From the NCBI GenBank assembly GCA_016718805.1, contig JADKCP010000002.1, positions 248,001 through 312,000 on the forward strand: a DNA stretch of 64,000 bases, given 5' to 3'. This DNA is from Bacteroidota bacterium. GTDB taxonomy: Bacteria; Bacteroidota; Bacteroidia; UBA4408. The notes beneath the pieces are model-generated. The model searched no databases and had not been told where the DNA came from. It saw nothing but the letters and a program-made list of their open reading frames with translations. Both the position numbers and the translations under genes were made by a program. Below, piece after piece: positions 35,614 to 45,089 of this stretch (its first letter is position 1; every line of letters begins with the position of its first letter).

Positions 35614-38600
35614 ATGAAACGGCCTTTAATTGTTGCATTAAGTATACTTGGTTTGTTTGTTACCCAATGGGTATGGAGCAACAGCGGCATATTTACGAGC
35701 GAAAGCAAGGTTAGCCGAATGAAAGCCACACTAGATTCATTAGCCTATGAATACGATATGGCTTATGTAGATTCGGCAGTTTCGAAAAAATTTAATAAGC
35801 GCTCACACCGCAAGCATAAGCGAATTAGCTGGGCCGATTCGGTGTATCAGTCAATGAGTCCGGATGAACGATTAGGCCAATTGTTTATGGTTGCTGCCTG
35901 GAGCAATAAGGATGAAAAACACAAAAAGGAAATTGAAAAATTAATTTGCGATTATCACATTGGAGGCATCATGTTTATGCAAGGTGGCCCTTACCGTGAA
36001 GCACAGCTTTGTAATAATTACCAAGCCTTATCAAAAACTCCATTGCTTGTAAGTATGGATGCTGAATGGGGACTGGCCATGCGTTTAGATAGTGTTGCAA
36101 AATATCCTAAGCAAATGACTTTAGGTGCTATTCAAGACGATAGTTTAATTTATAAAATGGGTGTTCAAATTGGACGTGAATGCAAGCGATTGGGTATTCA
36201 AGTAAATTTTGCTCCTGTTGTAGATATCAATAGTAATCCTGCAAATCCGGTAATTGGATACAGATCGTTTGGTGAAAATAAATACAATGTGGCACGCAAA
36301 GGAATTGCTTACATGAAAGGGATGCAATCGCAACATGTACTAAGTAATGCAAAACATTTTCCGGGACACGGTGATACCGATGTAGACTCGCATAAAGCAT
36401 TACCGGTAATAAATCATTCACGTGCGCGCATGGATTCAATTGAATTATATCCATTTGTTGAATTAATTAAAAATGGATTATCGAGTACCATGGTTGCACA
36501 TTTAAATATACCTGCTTACGATACCAGCAGCAACAGTGCTTCTTCCTTATCAAAAGCAGTTGTAACCAGCTTATTAAAAGATTCGCTTAAATTTAAAGGA
36601 CTAGTATTTACCGATGCTCTCAACATGAAAGGTGTAAGTAGTTTTCACAAACCGGGTGTTGTTGATGCAAAAGCATTACTTGCCGGAAATGATGTATTAC
36701 TGTTTGCCGAAGATGTTCCAACAGCCATTGAGCAAATAAAACTAGCCATTGATAGTTGCCAATTATCCTGGAAAGATATTTACACACGCTGTTATAAAAT
36801 ATTGAAAGCTAAAGAATGGGCAGGTTTAAATCATTTAAAACCCATCGACCTTTCTAATTTAGGTAAGGATTTAAATTCGCTAGAAGCCGATTTGCTCAAC
36901 CGAAAATTGTACGAAGCATCGCTCACTTTGCTTAGCAACAAAGAAACAATTTTGCCTTTAAAAAGATTAGATACATTGAAAATAGCTTCCGTGAGTTTTG
37001 GCGATCGTATTAAAAATACCTTTCAAAAAACACTTGACAATTATGCTGCAGTAACACACTTTAATTTGACTGCCGACGCTTCTAAAAAAGAATGCGATTC
37101 GCTTGTTAAAACATTAAGTAAATTCAATTTGGTACTGGCTTGTCTAAATAACACCAATGTACGACCGGCTAAAAATTTCGGTGTTAGTGAAAAAAGTATT
37201 GAGTTATTGGACAGTATTCAAGCCCATACAAAAGTTGTGTTAACAGTATTGGCAAATCCTGCTTGCTTATCAAAATTTAAAAATCCATTACAATTTAACG
37301 CATTAGTAATGGGTTATGAAGAAAGCGAATATAGTCAACGCTTGTGTGCTTCGTTAATTTTTGGAGGAGCTACGTCAAAAGGTAAATTGGCGTTTACTGT
37401 TCCAGGTTTTTTTAAAGCCGGTGATGGAATTGATATCGGAGAACCGGTTCGGTTTAGGTATTGTTTGCCAGAAGAAGCCGGTATAGCTGCTAGTAATTTA
37501 TCGCGTATTGACACCATTGTAACAAAAGCAATAAAAGAACATGCTGCACCTGGTTGTCAGGTTTTGGTTGCGCAAAACGGCAAGGTTGTTTATCAAAAAT
37601 CATTTGGTACAACTACTTACGAAACTCCAGTGCCCATTGAAAATGATTTTGTATACGACATTGCTTCTGTTACAAAAGTAGCAGCTTCGGTGTTATCGCT
37701 TATGAAGTTATACGAAAGCGGTAAAATTGAGCTCGATTCTGGATTAGCTCATTACCTTCCCGAATTAAAAGGGACTTCAAAAGGCAATTTAACCTTACGC
37801 GAGATATTAACGCATCAGGCCGGACTTAAAGCATGGATCCCATTTTGGAAAAACACGATGGAGAATGGTGAGTGGAAAACTTCTTTGTATTGCAAAACTC
37901 CAAGTGCTAGGTATTCAACACAAGTTGCTGATAGTTTGTATATCTTAACTAGTTATAAGGATAGTATTTATGCAACAATAACTGCATCGCCGATTGACGC
38001 CTCTAAAAAGTATTTATATAGCGATTTAGGTTATTATTACATCAAACAAATTATAGAAAAGATAACAGCTGATTCCCTCCAAAATTACGTAACTAACATT
38101 TATAATCAGTTGGGAATGAGCACAACATGTTACTTACCTAAATCTAAAATTGAACTAAATAAAATTGTTCCTACTGAAAACGACAGCAAATTTAGAAAGC
38201 AACTGCTTCGTGGTTACGTGCATGATCAAGGAGCTGCTTTGTTGGGTGGAGTTGGTGGTCATGCCGGATTGTTTAGTGATGCTAACGATTTGGCAAAACT
38301 GATGCAATTGTACTTAAACAATGGCAGCTATGGAGGCGAGACTTATTTACGAAAAGAAACCATGCAGCTGTTTACCGATTGTCAATATTGTCCAAATGGA
38401 AATCGAAGAGCAATAGGCTTTGATAAACCTGAACCTGACCCTTCAAAAGAAGACCCATGCTGTAGTTGTGTATCGCTATTGAGTTATGGACATACCGGTT
38501 TTACAGGCACTATGGTTTGGATCGACCCACAGTATCAGTTGGTGTATGTATTTCTTTCGAACCGAGTTTATCCGGATGCTGAGAATAAAAAACTGGTTCA

Positions 38601-38652
38601 AATGGGTGTTCGCACCAAGGTGCAGGAAGCAATTTACGACGCATTGAAGTAA
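35614..38652 (+). CDS. GH3 beta-N-acetylhexosaminidase-like / serine beta-lactamase-like fusion
   Basis: A 1012-residue exported two-enzyme protein. Residues about 1-20 form the signal or anchor. The first half is a glycoside hydrolase family 3 domain of the NagZ type: KHFPGHGDT at about 246-254 with the nearby His, and the likely nucleophile Asp in FTDALNMKG (about 334). A GH3 C-terminal domain follows (LTLLSNKETILPL). From about 625 comes a class C beta-lactamase/esterase-like serine hydrolase: SVTK (about 684), YSDLGYY (about 802) and YGHTGFTG (about 957) supply the SxxK, YxN-like and HTG boxes. It probably trims cell-wall glycopeptides in the periplasm. This fusion is found in Bacteroidota. 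Confidence 0.9.
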   Translation: MKRPLIVALSILGLFVTQWVWSNSGIFTSESKVSRMKATLDSLAYEYDMAYVDSAVSKKFNKRSHRKHKRISWADSVYQSMSPDERLGQLFMVAAWSNKDEKHKKEIEKLICDYHIGGIMFMQGGPYREAQLCNNYQALSKTPLLVSMDAEWGLAMRLDSVAKYPKQMTLGAIQDDSLIYKMGVQIGRECKRLGIQVNFAPVVDINSNPANPVIGYRSFGENKYNVARKGIAYMKGMQSQHVLSNAKHFPGHGDTDVDSHKALPVINHSRARMDSIELYPFVELIKNGLSSTMVAHLNIPAYDTSSNSASSLSKAVVTSLLKDSLKFKGLVFTDALNMKGVSSFHKPGVVDAKALLAGNDVLLFAEDVPTAIEQIKLAIDSCQLSWKDIYTRCYKILKAKEWAGLNHLKPIDLSNLGKDLNSLEADLLNRKLYEASLTLLSNKETILPLKRLDTLKIASVSFGDRIKNTFQKTLDNYAAVTHFNLTADASKKECDSLVKTLSKFNLVLACLNNTNVRPAKNFGVSEKSIELLDSIQAHTKVVLTVLANPACLSKFKNPLQFNALVMGYEESEYSQRLCASLIFGGATSKGKLAFTVPGFFKAGDGIDIGEPVRFRYCLPEEAGIAASNLSRIDTIVTKAIKEHAAPGCQVLVAQNGKVVYQKSFGTTTYETPVPIENDFVYDIASVTKVAASVLSLMKLYESGKIELDSGLAHYLPELKGTSKGNLTLREILTHQAGLKAWIPFWKNTMENGEWKTSLYCKTPSARYSTQVADSLYILTSYKDSIYATITASPIDASKKYLYSDLGYYYIKQIIEKITADSLQNYVTNIYNQLGMSTTCYLPKSKIELNKIVPTENDSKFRKQLLRGYVHDQGAALLGGVGGHAGLFSDANDLAKLMQLYLNNGSYGGETYLRKETMQLFTDCQYCPNGNRRAIGFDKPEPDPSKEDPCCSCVSLLSYGHTGFTGTMVWIDPQYQLVYVFLSNRVYPDAENKKLVQMGVRTKVQEAIYDALK

Positions 38653-38720
38653 TACACCGATACACCCTCACCTATTTTCAATTCGCACCAGCAATTCAGT
38701 TTCTGCTTCAACAAATTAAT

Positions 38721-38728
38721 TATATTTG
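38721..38728 (+). promoter_or_regulatory. -7 promoter element of pyrR
   Basis: TATATTTG matches TAnnTTTG, 14 bases before the pyrR ATG. The short leader leaves no room for a PyrR-bound attenuator upstream of pyrR. Confidence 0.45.
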
Positions 38729-38742
38729 CACAACTCTATACT

Positions 38743-39282
38743 ATGCTCGAGCGAATAATTCTAAGCCCTCAGAATTTTAAACTAACGCTTAACCGCCTTT
38801 GCTATCAGCTTATTGAAAATTACAACAATTTTGAAAATACGGTAATGATTGGTTTGCAACCAAGAGGAACTTTTTTGGCGCAACGTATACATGAGCAGCT
38901 GATTAGTGAAATGGGTAAAACTAACTTATTGTTGGGAAGTTTAGATGTTACTTTTTACCGTGATGATTTCAGAAAACACGATGCACCTTTGATTCCGCAA
39001 GCTACCGATATTGATTTTACCATCGAAGACAAGAAAGTAATTTTGGTGGACGATGTGCTATTTACCGGTAGAACTATACGTTCAGGTTTGGACGCAATGC
39101 TTTCGTTTGGGCGACCACAAAAGGTTGAACTTATGGTTTTAATAGATCGTAGGTTTAGCAGAGATTTACCGATTGAACCCAACTATGTTGGCAAAACTGT
39201 AGATACTATTGCCAGTGAAAAAGTTAAAGTGATGTGGAAACAAAGTGATGGCGAGGATTTGGTTAAACTAATTACCACTTAA
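38743..39282 (+). CDS. pyrR: bifunctional pyr operon regulator / uracil phosphoribosyltransferase
   Basis: A 179-residue type I phosphoribosyltransferase of the PyrR family. The PRPP loop is VILVDDVLFTGRT (about 101-113), with GLQPRGTFLA early and LGSLDVTFYRDD in the flexible loop. PyrR makes UMP from uracil and, in some bacteria, binds pyr mRNA to control attenuation. Here it directly precedes pyrB by 3 bases, the arrangement of classical pyr operons, though no other pyr gene follows. RNA-binding regulation is not shown by any hairpin I can see in the leader. Confidence 0.93.
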   Translation: MLERIILSPQNFKLTLNRLCYQLIENYNNFENTVMIGLQPRGTFLAQRIHEQLISEMGKTNLLLGSLDVTFYRDDFRKHDAPLIPQATDIDFTIEDKKVILVDDVLFTGRTIRSGLDAMLSFGRPQKVELMVLIDRRFSRDLPIEPNYVGKTVDTIASEKVKVMWKQSDGEDLVKLITT

Positions 39283-39285
39283 ACA

Positions 39286-40205
39286 ATGGAAGGAAAGTTA
39301 AGCGTAAAGCATTTATTAGGAATTAAAGATTTACAACTTTCGGATATTGAGCTAATTTTTAAAACTGCCGAAAATTTTAAAGCTATTCTCAATCAACCCA
39401 TTAAAAAAGTCCCTTCACTACGCGATAAAACAATTGCCAATTTATTTTTTGAGAATTCAACCCGCACCAAACTTTCGTTTGAATTGGCAGAGCGCAGACT
39501 TACAGCAGATGTGATTAGTTTGGCAGCCTCTTCTTCTTCGGTGAGCAAAGGCGAAACCTTATTAGATACAGTAAATAATATTTTGGCCATGAAGGTGGAT
39601 GTGGTAGTGATGCGCCATCCGAACCGGGAGCAGCCGTATTTTTAAGTAAACGTGTTAATTCAGTTATTATAAATGCTGGCGATGGAGCGCATGAACATCC
39701 AACCCAGGCCTTGCTTGATGCTTTTTCGATTCGTGAAAAGTTAGGTGATTTAAAAGGTAAACTCATTGCAATTGTTGGAGATATATTGCATTCGCGCGTT
39801 GCACTTTCGAATATATTTTGCCTTCAAAAATGCGGTGCCGAAGTAATGGTGTGCGGTCCGGCGACCTTATTACCAAAACACATACACTCACTTGGAGTAA
39901 AAGTAGAATCCAATTTAAAGAAAGCGCTTGAATGGTGTGATGTTGCAAATATGTTACGCATACAATTGGAAAGACAAAACATCAGCTATTTTCCTTCCTT
40001 GCGCGACTATGTTTTACAATACGGATTAACACTGGACATCTTAAATTCGCTTTCCAAAAAAATTGTCATCATGCATCCAGGACCAATTAATCGGGGTGTA
40101 GAAATTAGTAGTGAGGTGGCCGACAGCGATCAATCCATTATTTTACAGCAAGTTGAAAATGGGGTGGCGATACGGATGGCTGTACTATATTTACTGTCGA
40201 ATTAA
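39286..40205 (+). pseudogene. pyrB: aspartate carbamoyltransferase catalytic subunit, frameshifted
   Basis: The gene encodes the committed pyrimidine step, carbamoyl phosphate plus aspartate to carbamoyl aspartate. The first part (residues 1-115) has the carbamoyl phosphate site FFENSTRTKLSFE and ASSSSVSKGE. Around 39622-39627 the reading breaks: VVMRHPN continues as REQPYF-stop, while one base later PGAAVFLSKRVNSVI resumes in another frame and runs to the end with GAHEHPTQALLDAF, GDILHSRVA and HPGPINRGVE. The pattern fits a single C missing in AACC(C)GGGA. Without the shift the product would be about 306 residues, the normal length. It may be a sequencing or assembly error, since loss of pyrB alone is unlikely beside an intact pyrR. 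Confidence 0.88.
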
Positions 40206-40246
40206 TAAAATAAAACGATAAAATTTTTTGTTTTATTTATTGTTTC

Positions 40247-40254
40247 TATATTTG
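40247..40254 (+). promoter_or_regulatory. -7 promoter element of the STAS gene
   Basis: TATATTTG matches TAnnTTTG, 17 bases before the ATG at 40272. A TTTG at 40227-40230 sits 16 bases upstream, slightly closer than the usual spacing. Confidence 0.5.
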
Positions 40255-40271
40255 AAAAAAAAAACGGAACT

Positions 40272-40646
40272 ATGAATTTCCAAATCGAAAAGAAAGAAAA
40301 ATACACCCTGATCAAGGTTCTTATTGAAAAACTGGATAACAATGTTTCTCCAAGTTTAAAGTCGGAGTTGGTTGTGTTAACTACTGAAGGAGTTAAAAAC
40401 ATTGTAATGGATTTAACAGCAGTTCGTTATTGCGATTCATCTGGACTGAGTGCAATTTTAGTTGCCAACCGTTTATGTAAGAATGCAAATGGTTCTTTTG
40501 TATTGTGTTCAATACAAGAGGCTGTAAAAAAATTGATTTCAATTTCTCAGTTAGATTCTATTTTAAAAATCACCAACACCGTTGACGAAGCTGTAGACTA
40601 TGTAGTTATGGAAGAAGTTGATCGTGAATTGGGTGAAGATGATTGA
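40272..40646 (+). CDS. STAS domain protein, anti-anti-sigma factor-like
   Basis: A 124-residue single STAS domain. The conserved phospho-site region reads VMDLTAVRYCDSSGLSAIL (about 47-65) with Ser in DSSG, as in SpoIIAA/RsbV antagonists. The protein ends in an acidic tail (EEVDREL, then EDD). In Bacillus, such proteins release sigma factors when dephosphorylated; in Bacteroidota the targets are mostly unknown, and no kinase or phosphatase gene is adjacent. It has its own promoter and terminator, so it is a one-gene unit. Confidence 0.85.
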   Translation: MNFQIEKKEKYTLIKVLIEKLDNNVSPSLKSELVVLTTEGVKNIVMDLTAVRYCDSSGLSAILVANRLCKNANGSFVLCSIQEAVKKLISISQLDSILKITNTVDEAVDYVVMEEVDRELGEDD

Positions 40647-40667
40647 TTAATTAACCCTCTGAATAAA

Positions 40668-40708
40668 ATAACCGCTAATTCATAAAATTGACTAGCGGTT
40701 TTTTTTAT
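40668..40708 (+). terminator. Rho-independent terminator after the STAS gene
   Basis: AACCGCTA and TAGCGGTT pair around an AT-rich 14-base loop, followed by a run of T, 24 bases after the stop. Confidence 0.85.
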
Positions 40709-40750
40709 CCTACTCAAAGTAACTACTAATCACGTTTTAAAACTCTTTTT

Positions 40751-41662
40751 TTGTCTTTTCAACTAACCATTTTAGGAAGCAGTTCAGCAACACCAACTTC
40801 ACAAAGGAATCCTACCGCTCAATACCTCACGGTACACGACCGACATTTCTTAATTGATTGTGGAGAAGGCACACAAATGCAGTTGCGCAAATACAAATTA
40901 AAATTTACCCGCATCAACCATATTTTTATAAGCCACCTTCATGGTGATCATTATCTAGGCTTACAGGGATTATTATCGAGTTTGCATCTTTTGGGCTGTA
41001 CTCAGGATATACATCTATACTGCCCCAAACCCTTGAAAGAAATTATTGATTTGCAACTGCTGCATTCTGATACTCATTTGAAATATACGTTGAAATATCA
41101 TTTTTTGAATACCAATGAAAAGGAGCTTATTTTTGAAGATGATAAAGTGCAAGTTGAATCAATACCGTTGAATCATCGCATACCTTGTTGTGGTTTTGTT
41201 TTTAAAGAAAAACCGGGTTTATTATCCATACGTAAAGAAATGATCGAGTTTCATGGCATTTCAACAAAAGACATTTTACGTATTAAAAAAGGTGAAGATT
41301 ATCAAACCAAGGATGGCAAAGTAATTAAAAACAAGGTACTAACTTATCCGGCTGAATCGCTTCGCTCCTATGCCTTTTGTTCAGATACTTGTTACGACGA
41401 GCGCATACTTCCGTACATTAAAAAAGTAAGTTTACTGTATCATGAAGCTACCTTTTTAAAAAATTTGGAAAAAAGAGCGCTCGAAACTTTTCATTCAACC
41501 GCTGAACAAGCTGCTGTGATTGCTAAAAAAGCACAGGTAGATAAATTACTAATCGGTCATTTTTCCGCGCGATATAAGGATCTCAAACCTTTGCTCGATG
41601 AAAGTAAAGCAGTATTTAAAAATACAGAATTAGCTTGTGAAGGACTAGTAGTTGAACTTTAA
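40751..41662 (+). CDS. rnz: ribonuclease Z
   Basis: tRNase Z removes 3' trailers from tRNA precursors. The 303 residues match the bacterial short form. The metallo-beta-lactamase signature HLHGDHYLG is at about 61-69. The N-terminal LTILGSSSATPTSQRNPTAQYL and the C-terminal LLIGHFSARYKD (with the exosite-linked His) are typical. The start is TTG; no in-frame ATG exists before the conserved N terminus, so the TTG start is needed. The tRNA-Ser at 23825 lacks an encoded CCA, the type of substrate this enzyme processes. Confidence 0.93.
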   Translation: MSFQLTILGSSSATPTSQRNPTAQYLTVHDRHFLIDCGEGTQMQLRKYKLKFTRINHIFISHLHGDHYLGLQGLLSSLHLLGCTQDIHLYCPKPLKEIIDLQLLHSDTHLKYTLKYHFLNTNEKELIFEDDKVQVESIPLNHRIPCCGFVFKEKPGLLSIRKEMIEFHGISTKDILRIKKGEDYQTKDGKVIKNKVLTYPAESLRSYAFCSDTCYDERILPYIKKVSLLYHEATFLKNLEKRALETFHSTAEQAAVIAKKAQVDKLLIGHFSARYKDLKPLLDESKAVFKNTELACEGLVVEL

Positions 41663-41897
41663 AATTAATGCTCTACTGAAATTTTTCTTTTTTTAAAAGC
41701 GCGCTGTACTCTTATTTATAGCGAGGTTTATGCAATTATATAAGCTATTGAACTAGTTTAAAGTTTATCATTATTTAAACTGAATAATAGCTTTTATCAA
41801 AGGATTGATTTTTATTTTAAATGTAAAGTTCAAGCCCTACCATTGTGTTTGAGTGAAACTTATGCTGTTTAAATTCTGATTTTTTTTGAGTAATTGT

Positions 41898-43010
41898 CTA
41901 TTCCTTTTGCCCTCCTTCGAGTATTAATTTATCGGTATAAATTACTTTTAGCGCTTGTGAAAGTTGGATGAAATAAATCCCATTCGGCAAATTGTCTCTA
42001 TTGAAAGTAAAAGTTGTTCCATTAATATTTTGAAATTGCTTTACCTGTTGGCCAAAAACATTATAAATGCTGAGTGTTGCAGCTTCAAGTAAATAATTAG
42101 TTTGAAAACATGTATTCTTATAAAAAGGATTGGGATAAAAAATAGATTTATGTGCTTGGGTAAGATTAAGATTTACTGAACTACTACCATTGTAACATTC
42201 GAGGTACTTGTTTAACATCGTGTCTTTGTAAGGTTCGCTTATAGTTTGTTGAAATCCATTGTGGCCCAACAAAGAATCCTGTATGTAAATATCTACTATT
42301 GCTCCTTTGCTAATTAACCAATTTTGAGTAAAATTTAATCCATCACAAGCACCTCCAGTGTAAGGAGGTTCAGGAGGACCACAAAATAAATTCCAATGCT
42401 TACCTATAAAAACATTTTGTATGCCGTTAATAGAGTTGTATAAAGGGTATGTTAAATCAATTTTTCCTGCATTCGAAATTGTTGTGCAAAAATAGTTTTT
42501 ACCGCTTTGTATATCATTGTAAATAACGGCATAGGTACGTGCCGAGCCAAGACTAAAACCGTGTAAAAGTGCTTTATTAGATGGGTATGCAATATTCATT
42601 AAGGCAGCGTCTAAGTAATTGTATATGGTATCGTCATGAAAATAGCCGATTAAATAATTAAATACATTGGTGTATTTATTATACTGTAAAGCAATTATTC
42701 CGCAATTGTGCGATAAAGCTGAAGTGTGCCAACTTTTAAATTCATTAAATGCATTTCCTTTTGAACCATGAAGAGTAACAATTAATGGAGTAGAATTGGG
42801 AATGGCACCAGGCGGAAACCACTGAAGATAAAAAGAACTGCTATCGGGTGTAGAAATTACTTGTACACCATTGTTTATTGCATAGCTTACGTTTAACGGA
42901 TTATATACATTGCAAGAATCGTAAATTGCTTGCGCAACCGAGGAGAGTTGAGCATCAGCCGCTTTACTATGTAATAAAAAGACAAAACTAAGGGCAAGTA
43001 ATTTTTTCAT
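41898..43010 (-). CDS. secreted alpha/beta hydrolase with T9SS sorting domain
   Basis: The 370-residue protein has a signal peptide (1-20, ending ADAQ). An alpha/beta-hydrolase core follows: TPLIVTLHGSKGNAFNE (oxyanion region with LHGS) at about 77, and GFSLGSARTYAV with the nucleophile Ser of GxSxG at about 153. A candidate catalytic His is in LLGHNGFQQTI (about 250). The C terminus is a T9SS type A domain (SIFYPNPFYKNTC, YNVFGQQVKQF, LPNGIYFIQL, KLILEGG). It is probably an extracellular esterase or lipase; the substrate is unknown. The 235-base gap to rnz shows no structure I recognise. Confidence 0.82.
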   Translation of the reverse strand: MKKLLALSFVFLLHSKAADAQLSSVAQAIYDSCNVYNPLNVSYAINNGVQVISTPDSSSFYLQWFPPGAIPNSTPLIVTLHGSKGNAFNEFKSWHTSALSHNCGIIALQYNKYTNVFNYLIGYFHDDTIYNYLDAALMNIAYPSNKALLHGFSLGSARTYAVIYNDIQSGKNYFCTTISNAGKIDLTYPLYNSINGIQNVFIGKHWNLFCGPPEPPYTGGACDGLNFTQNWLISKGAIVDIYIQDSLLGHNGFQQTISEPYKDTMLNKYLECYNGSSSVNLNLTQAHKSIFYPNPFYKNTCFQTNYLLEAATLSIYNVFGQQVKQFQNINGTTFTFNRDNLPNGIYFIQLSQALKVIYTDKLILEGGQKE

Positions 43011-43127
43011 AAATCTCTAGTTTTAATAGCAAACACTTTGACGCTAGTTTTTAAAAAAGTTTAATGGTCCATCATTTTCTATTTGAACTACGCTTTGTAC
43101 TTCCTTAATTAGTAAAAAGCAAAATAA

Positions 43128-44123
43128 TTACTCTAAATTTTCAAAATAAAACAAGGATCCTTTATCACCAACTGCCCAACCGCTGTTAGAAGTAACAAGC
43201 AAAACTGAATGGAGGTTAATTTTATTTGGAACTTCCGAATAACTCCAGCTTTCGCCTACATCTTCTGAAAAAAGCACATAGCCATTTTCGCCCATTGCCA
43301 CTGCCGTTTCTGAATTGTAACAATCAATGCAAGTGAAGTGCTTTCGTTTGCTGCTAAGTAGCGAATTTCCATTTATTTTCGAATTCCAACTAGCACCTGC
43401 GTCTGTGCTCTTGTATAGGTTTCCATTGTAACCGCATAATAAACCCGTACTGTTTGATGTAATTTTTATTCCGGTAAAAAAATCGTCCGACACTGATTGG
43501 TATTGCCAGCTTATTCCTCCATCAGTAGACTTTAATAATACACCGTATCCACCGGCAAAAGCCGTAGATTCATTCAGGCATTGCAAGGAGCGCAATTCAT
43601 GACTTTCGGTTAAAACTGTATGCCAGGTTTTACCGGAATTTTCGGATTTTAAAATTATTCCGTTTCCAAAATCATCACCGCCCACAATCAGTGCTGTAGA
43701 GTCGTTTAAAAAATTAATGTCTCTTAATACTACTCTAAAATTATATGCAACCGTATCGAGTACCGGACAATGTTCCCATGTTGCTCCTCCATTTATTGTT
43801 TTAAAAATCTCTAATTCATCACCCAAAGCAAAACCAAGTTGGCTATTTTTAAAATACAGTTTATTAAATGAAAAATTGGGGCTTTCGAGTACAATAGTCC
43901 AACTTATTCCTTTATCGGTAGAGCGGTAAATGAAGCCGTTTTTTTCGCGATTTCCACCGCAAAAAAACATGCTATCGCTTGAAGTAAAACAAGTCAAAGA
44001 TTTTATTTTATCAGTAACCGGTGTATTCAATAAGGTAAAACTCAGCGATGCTTCCTTCTTTTTTTTGCAAGCATAGTTACTCGAAAAAAACAGCAGCAAT
44101 AAAAAAAGCCTTGCAAATTGCAA
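43128..44123 (-). CDS. lipoprotein with YCF48/BNR-type beta-propeller repeats
   Basis: The protein carries about six propeller repeats with the sialidase-type pattern STDKGISWT, KTINGGATWEH, KSENSGKTWHT, KSTDGGISWQY, KSTDAGASWNS and FSEDVGESWSY. No catalytic sialidase residues are apparent, so it resembles the YCF48/photosystem-stability or WD-like lipoproteins. The frame can be opened at an ATG at 44210, but those first codons overlap the upstream gene by 59 bases and do not look like a signal. A TTG at 44123 gives an ideal lipoprotein signal, QFARLFLLLLFFSSNYAC, with lipobox Cys. The true start is therefore uncertain; I favour the TTG. Function unknown. Confidence 0.7.
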   Translation of the reverse strand: MQFARLFLLLLFFSSNYACKKKKEASLSFTLLNTPVTDKIKSLTCFTSSDSMFFCGGNREKNGFIYRSTDKGISWTIVLESPNFSFNKLYFKNSQLGFALGDELEIFKTINGGATWEHCPVLDTVAYNFRVVLRDINFLNDSTALIVGGDDFGNGIILKSENSGKTWHTVLTESHELRSLQCLNESTAFAGGYGVLLKSTDGGISWQYQSVSDDFFTGIKITSNSTGLLCGYNGNLYKSTDAGASWNSKINGNSLLSSKRKHFTCIDCYNSETAVAMGENGYVLFSEDVGESWSYSEVPNKINLHSVLLVTSNSGWAVGDKGSLFYFENLE

Positions 44124-44151
44124 AGCTTTAGTTGTACTAACAGTAGGTATT

Positions 44152-45078
44152 TTAAAAGGTGTATCCAACTTGAAATGCAGGATTAAAAATAGTTGCCGTA
44201 TAATCTTCAAACTCGGTATTGTTTTGACGGAAACCTAAACCAATTTGTAAGTTGAGTGAAAAATTGGTTGAACTTTTAAAAGCAAAACCGGTATTGATCA
44301 TTCCTGAATAAGAAGTGCCTTTTGCATCCTTGGTTGTTATTTTATAATCGTAATAAGGATAAGAACCGGTAGGATTCACTACATAATATTTTAATTCCTG
44401 ATAGGTGTAGTCAATGTTACCGTAATAAAAGGCAGGTCCAACAAAAAAAGCAGCGGCATGTTGTCCAAAAGGATATACATTTAATTCGAGCCCGAAAGTA
44501 TTTTTTCGTACTATCGATGTATACTTTGTTTCATCGTTGGGCGTACTCGAGTAGTAATATTGTTCTTGTCGGTTTTGTGTTGAGTAAGAGTTTAAATAAT
44601 CCACATCCATGGTTTGATTGCTTGCTAAGCCAAATGTTACAGGAATTTTGCAGCCTAAATATCCATTTGCAAAAATATGTTCAAACGACACACCTACTCT
44701 TCTAAAAATTACATCGGTAATCGAAAAACCCAGAATGTTTTTCTTGTAAACAAAACTTTTAGCCGCTTTTGATTCAACAGCAGTCGGAGTTTCAGGAGCT
44801 ACAGGAGCTACAGGAACTGTAGGAGCAATCGGAGCACTGCTTTGTGCTGAAAAATTTTCAACAGTTCCATTCGCAAAAACAAGCTTGTCGACTATGCTCA
44901 CAAGTTCACGATAAGTTGGTCCTTCCGGATTATCGGCTCGTTTAAACACTATTTCCGATTTGCTTAGTTCGAGCACTTTAGCTTCGCGGATGGTACCATT
45001 TTTATAATAAATACGATCTTGTGAAAATGCGCCGAATGCAAGAAAAACCAGAAAGAGTAAGGAAACAATTTTTTTCAT
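44152..45078 (-). CDS. outer-membrane beta-barrel protein with KNG-type N-terminal module
   Basis: The 308-residue protein has a signal peptide (about 1-19, FGAFSQ). An N-terminal module DRIYYKNGTIREAKVLELSKSEIVFKR...VFANGTVENF follows; it shares its layout with the exported protein at 19340. A proline-rich linker (PTVPVAPVAPETP) separates it from about 190 residues of alternating, aromatic-rich strands ending in YTF, the C-terminal Phe typical of barrel proteins. It is probably an outer-membrane protein. It precedes the propeller lipoprotein on the same strand and follows sucD by 11 bases, so cotranscription is possible. Confidence 0.75.
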   Translation of the reverse strand: MKKIVSLLFLVFLAFGAFSQDRIYYKNGTIREAKVLELSKSEIVFKRADNPEGPTYRELVSIVDKLVFANGTVENFSAQSSAPIAPTVPVAPVAPETPTAVESKAAKSFVYKKNILGFSITDVIFRRVGVSFEHIFANGYLGCKIPVTFGLASNQTMDVDYLNSYSTQNRQEQYYYSSTPNDETKYTSIVRKNTFGLELNVYPFGQHAAAFFVGPAFYYGNIDYTYQELKYYVVNPTGSYPYYDYKITTKDAKGTSYSGMINTGFAFKSSTNFSLNLQIGLGFRQNNTEFEDYTATIFNPAFQVGYTF

Positions 45079-45089
45079 TTGAGTAGGAT

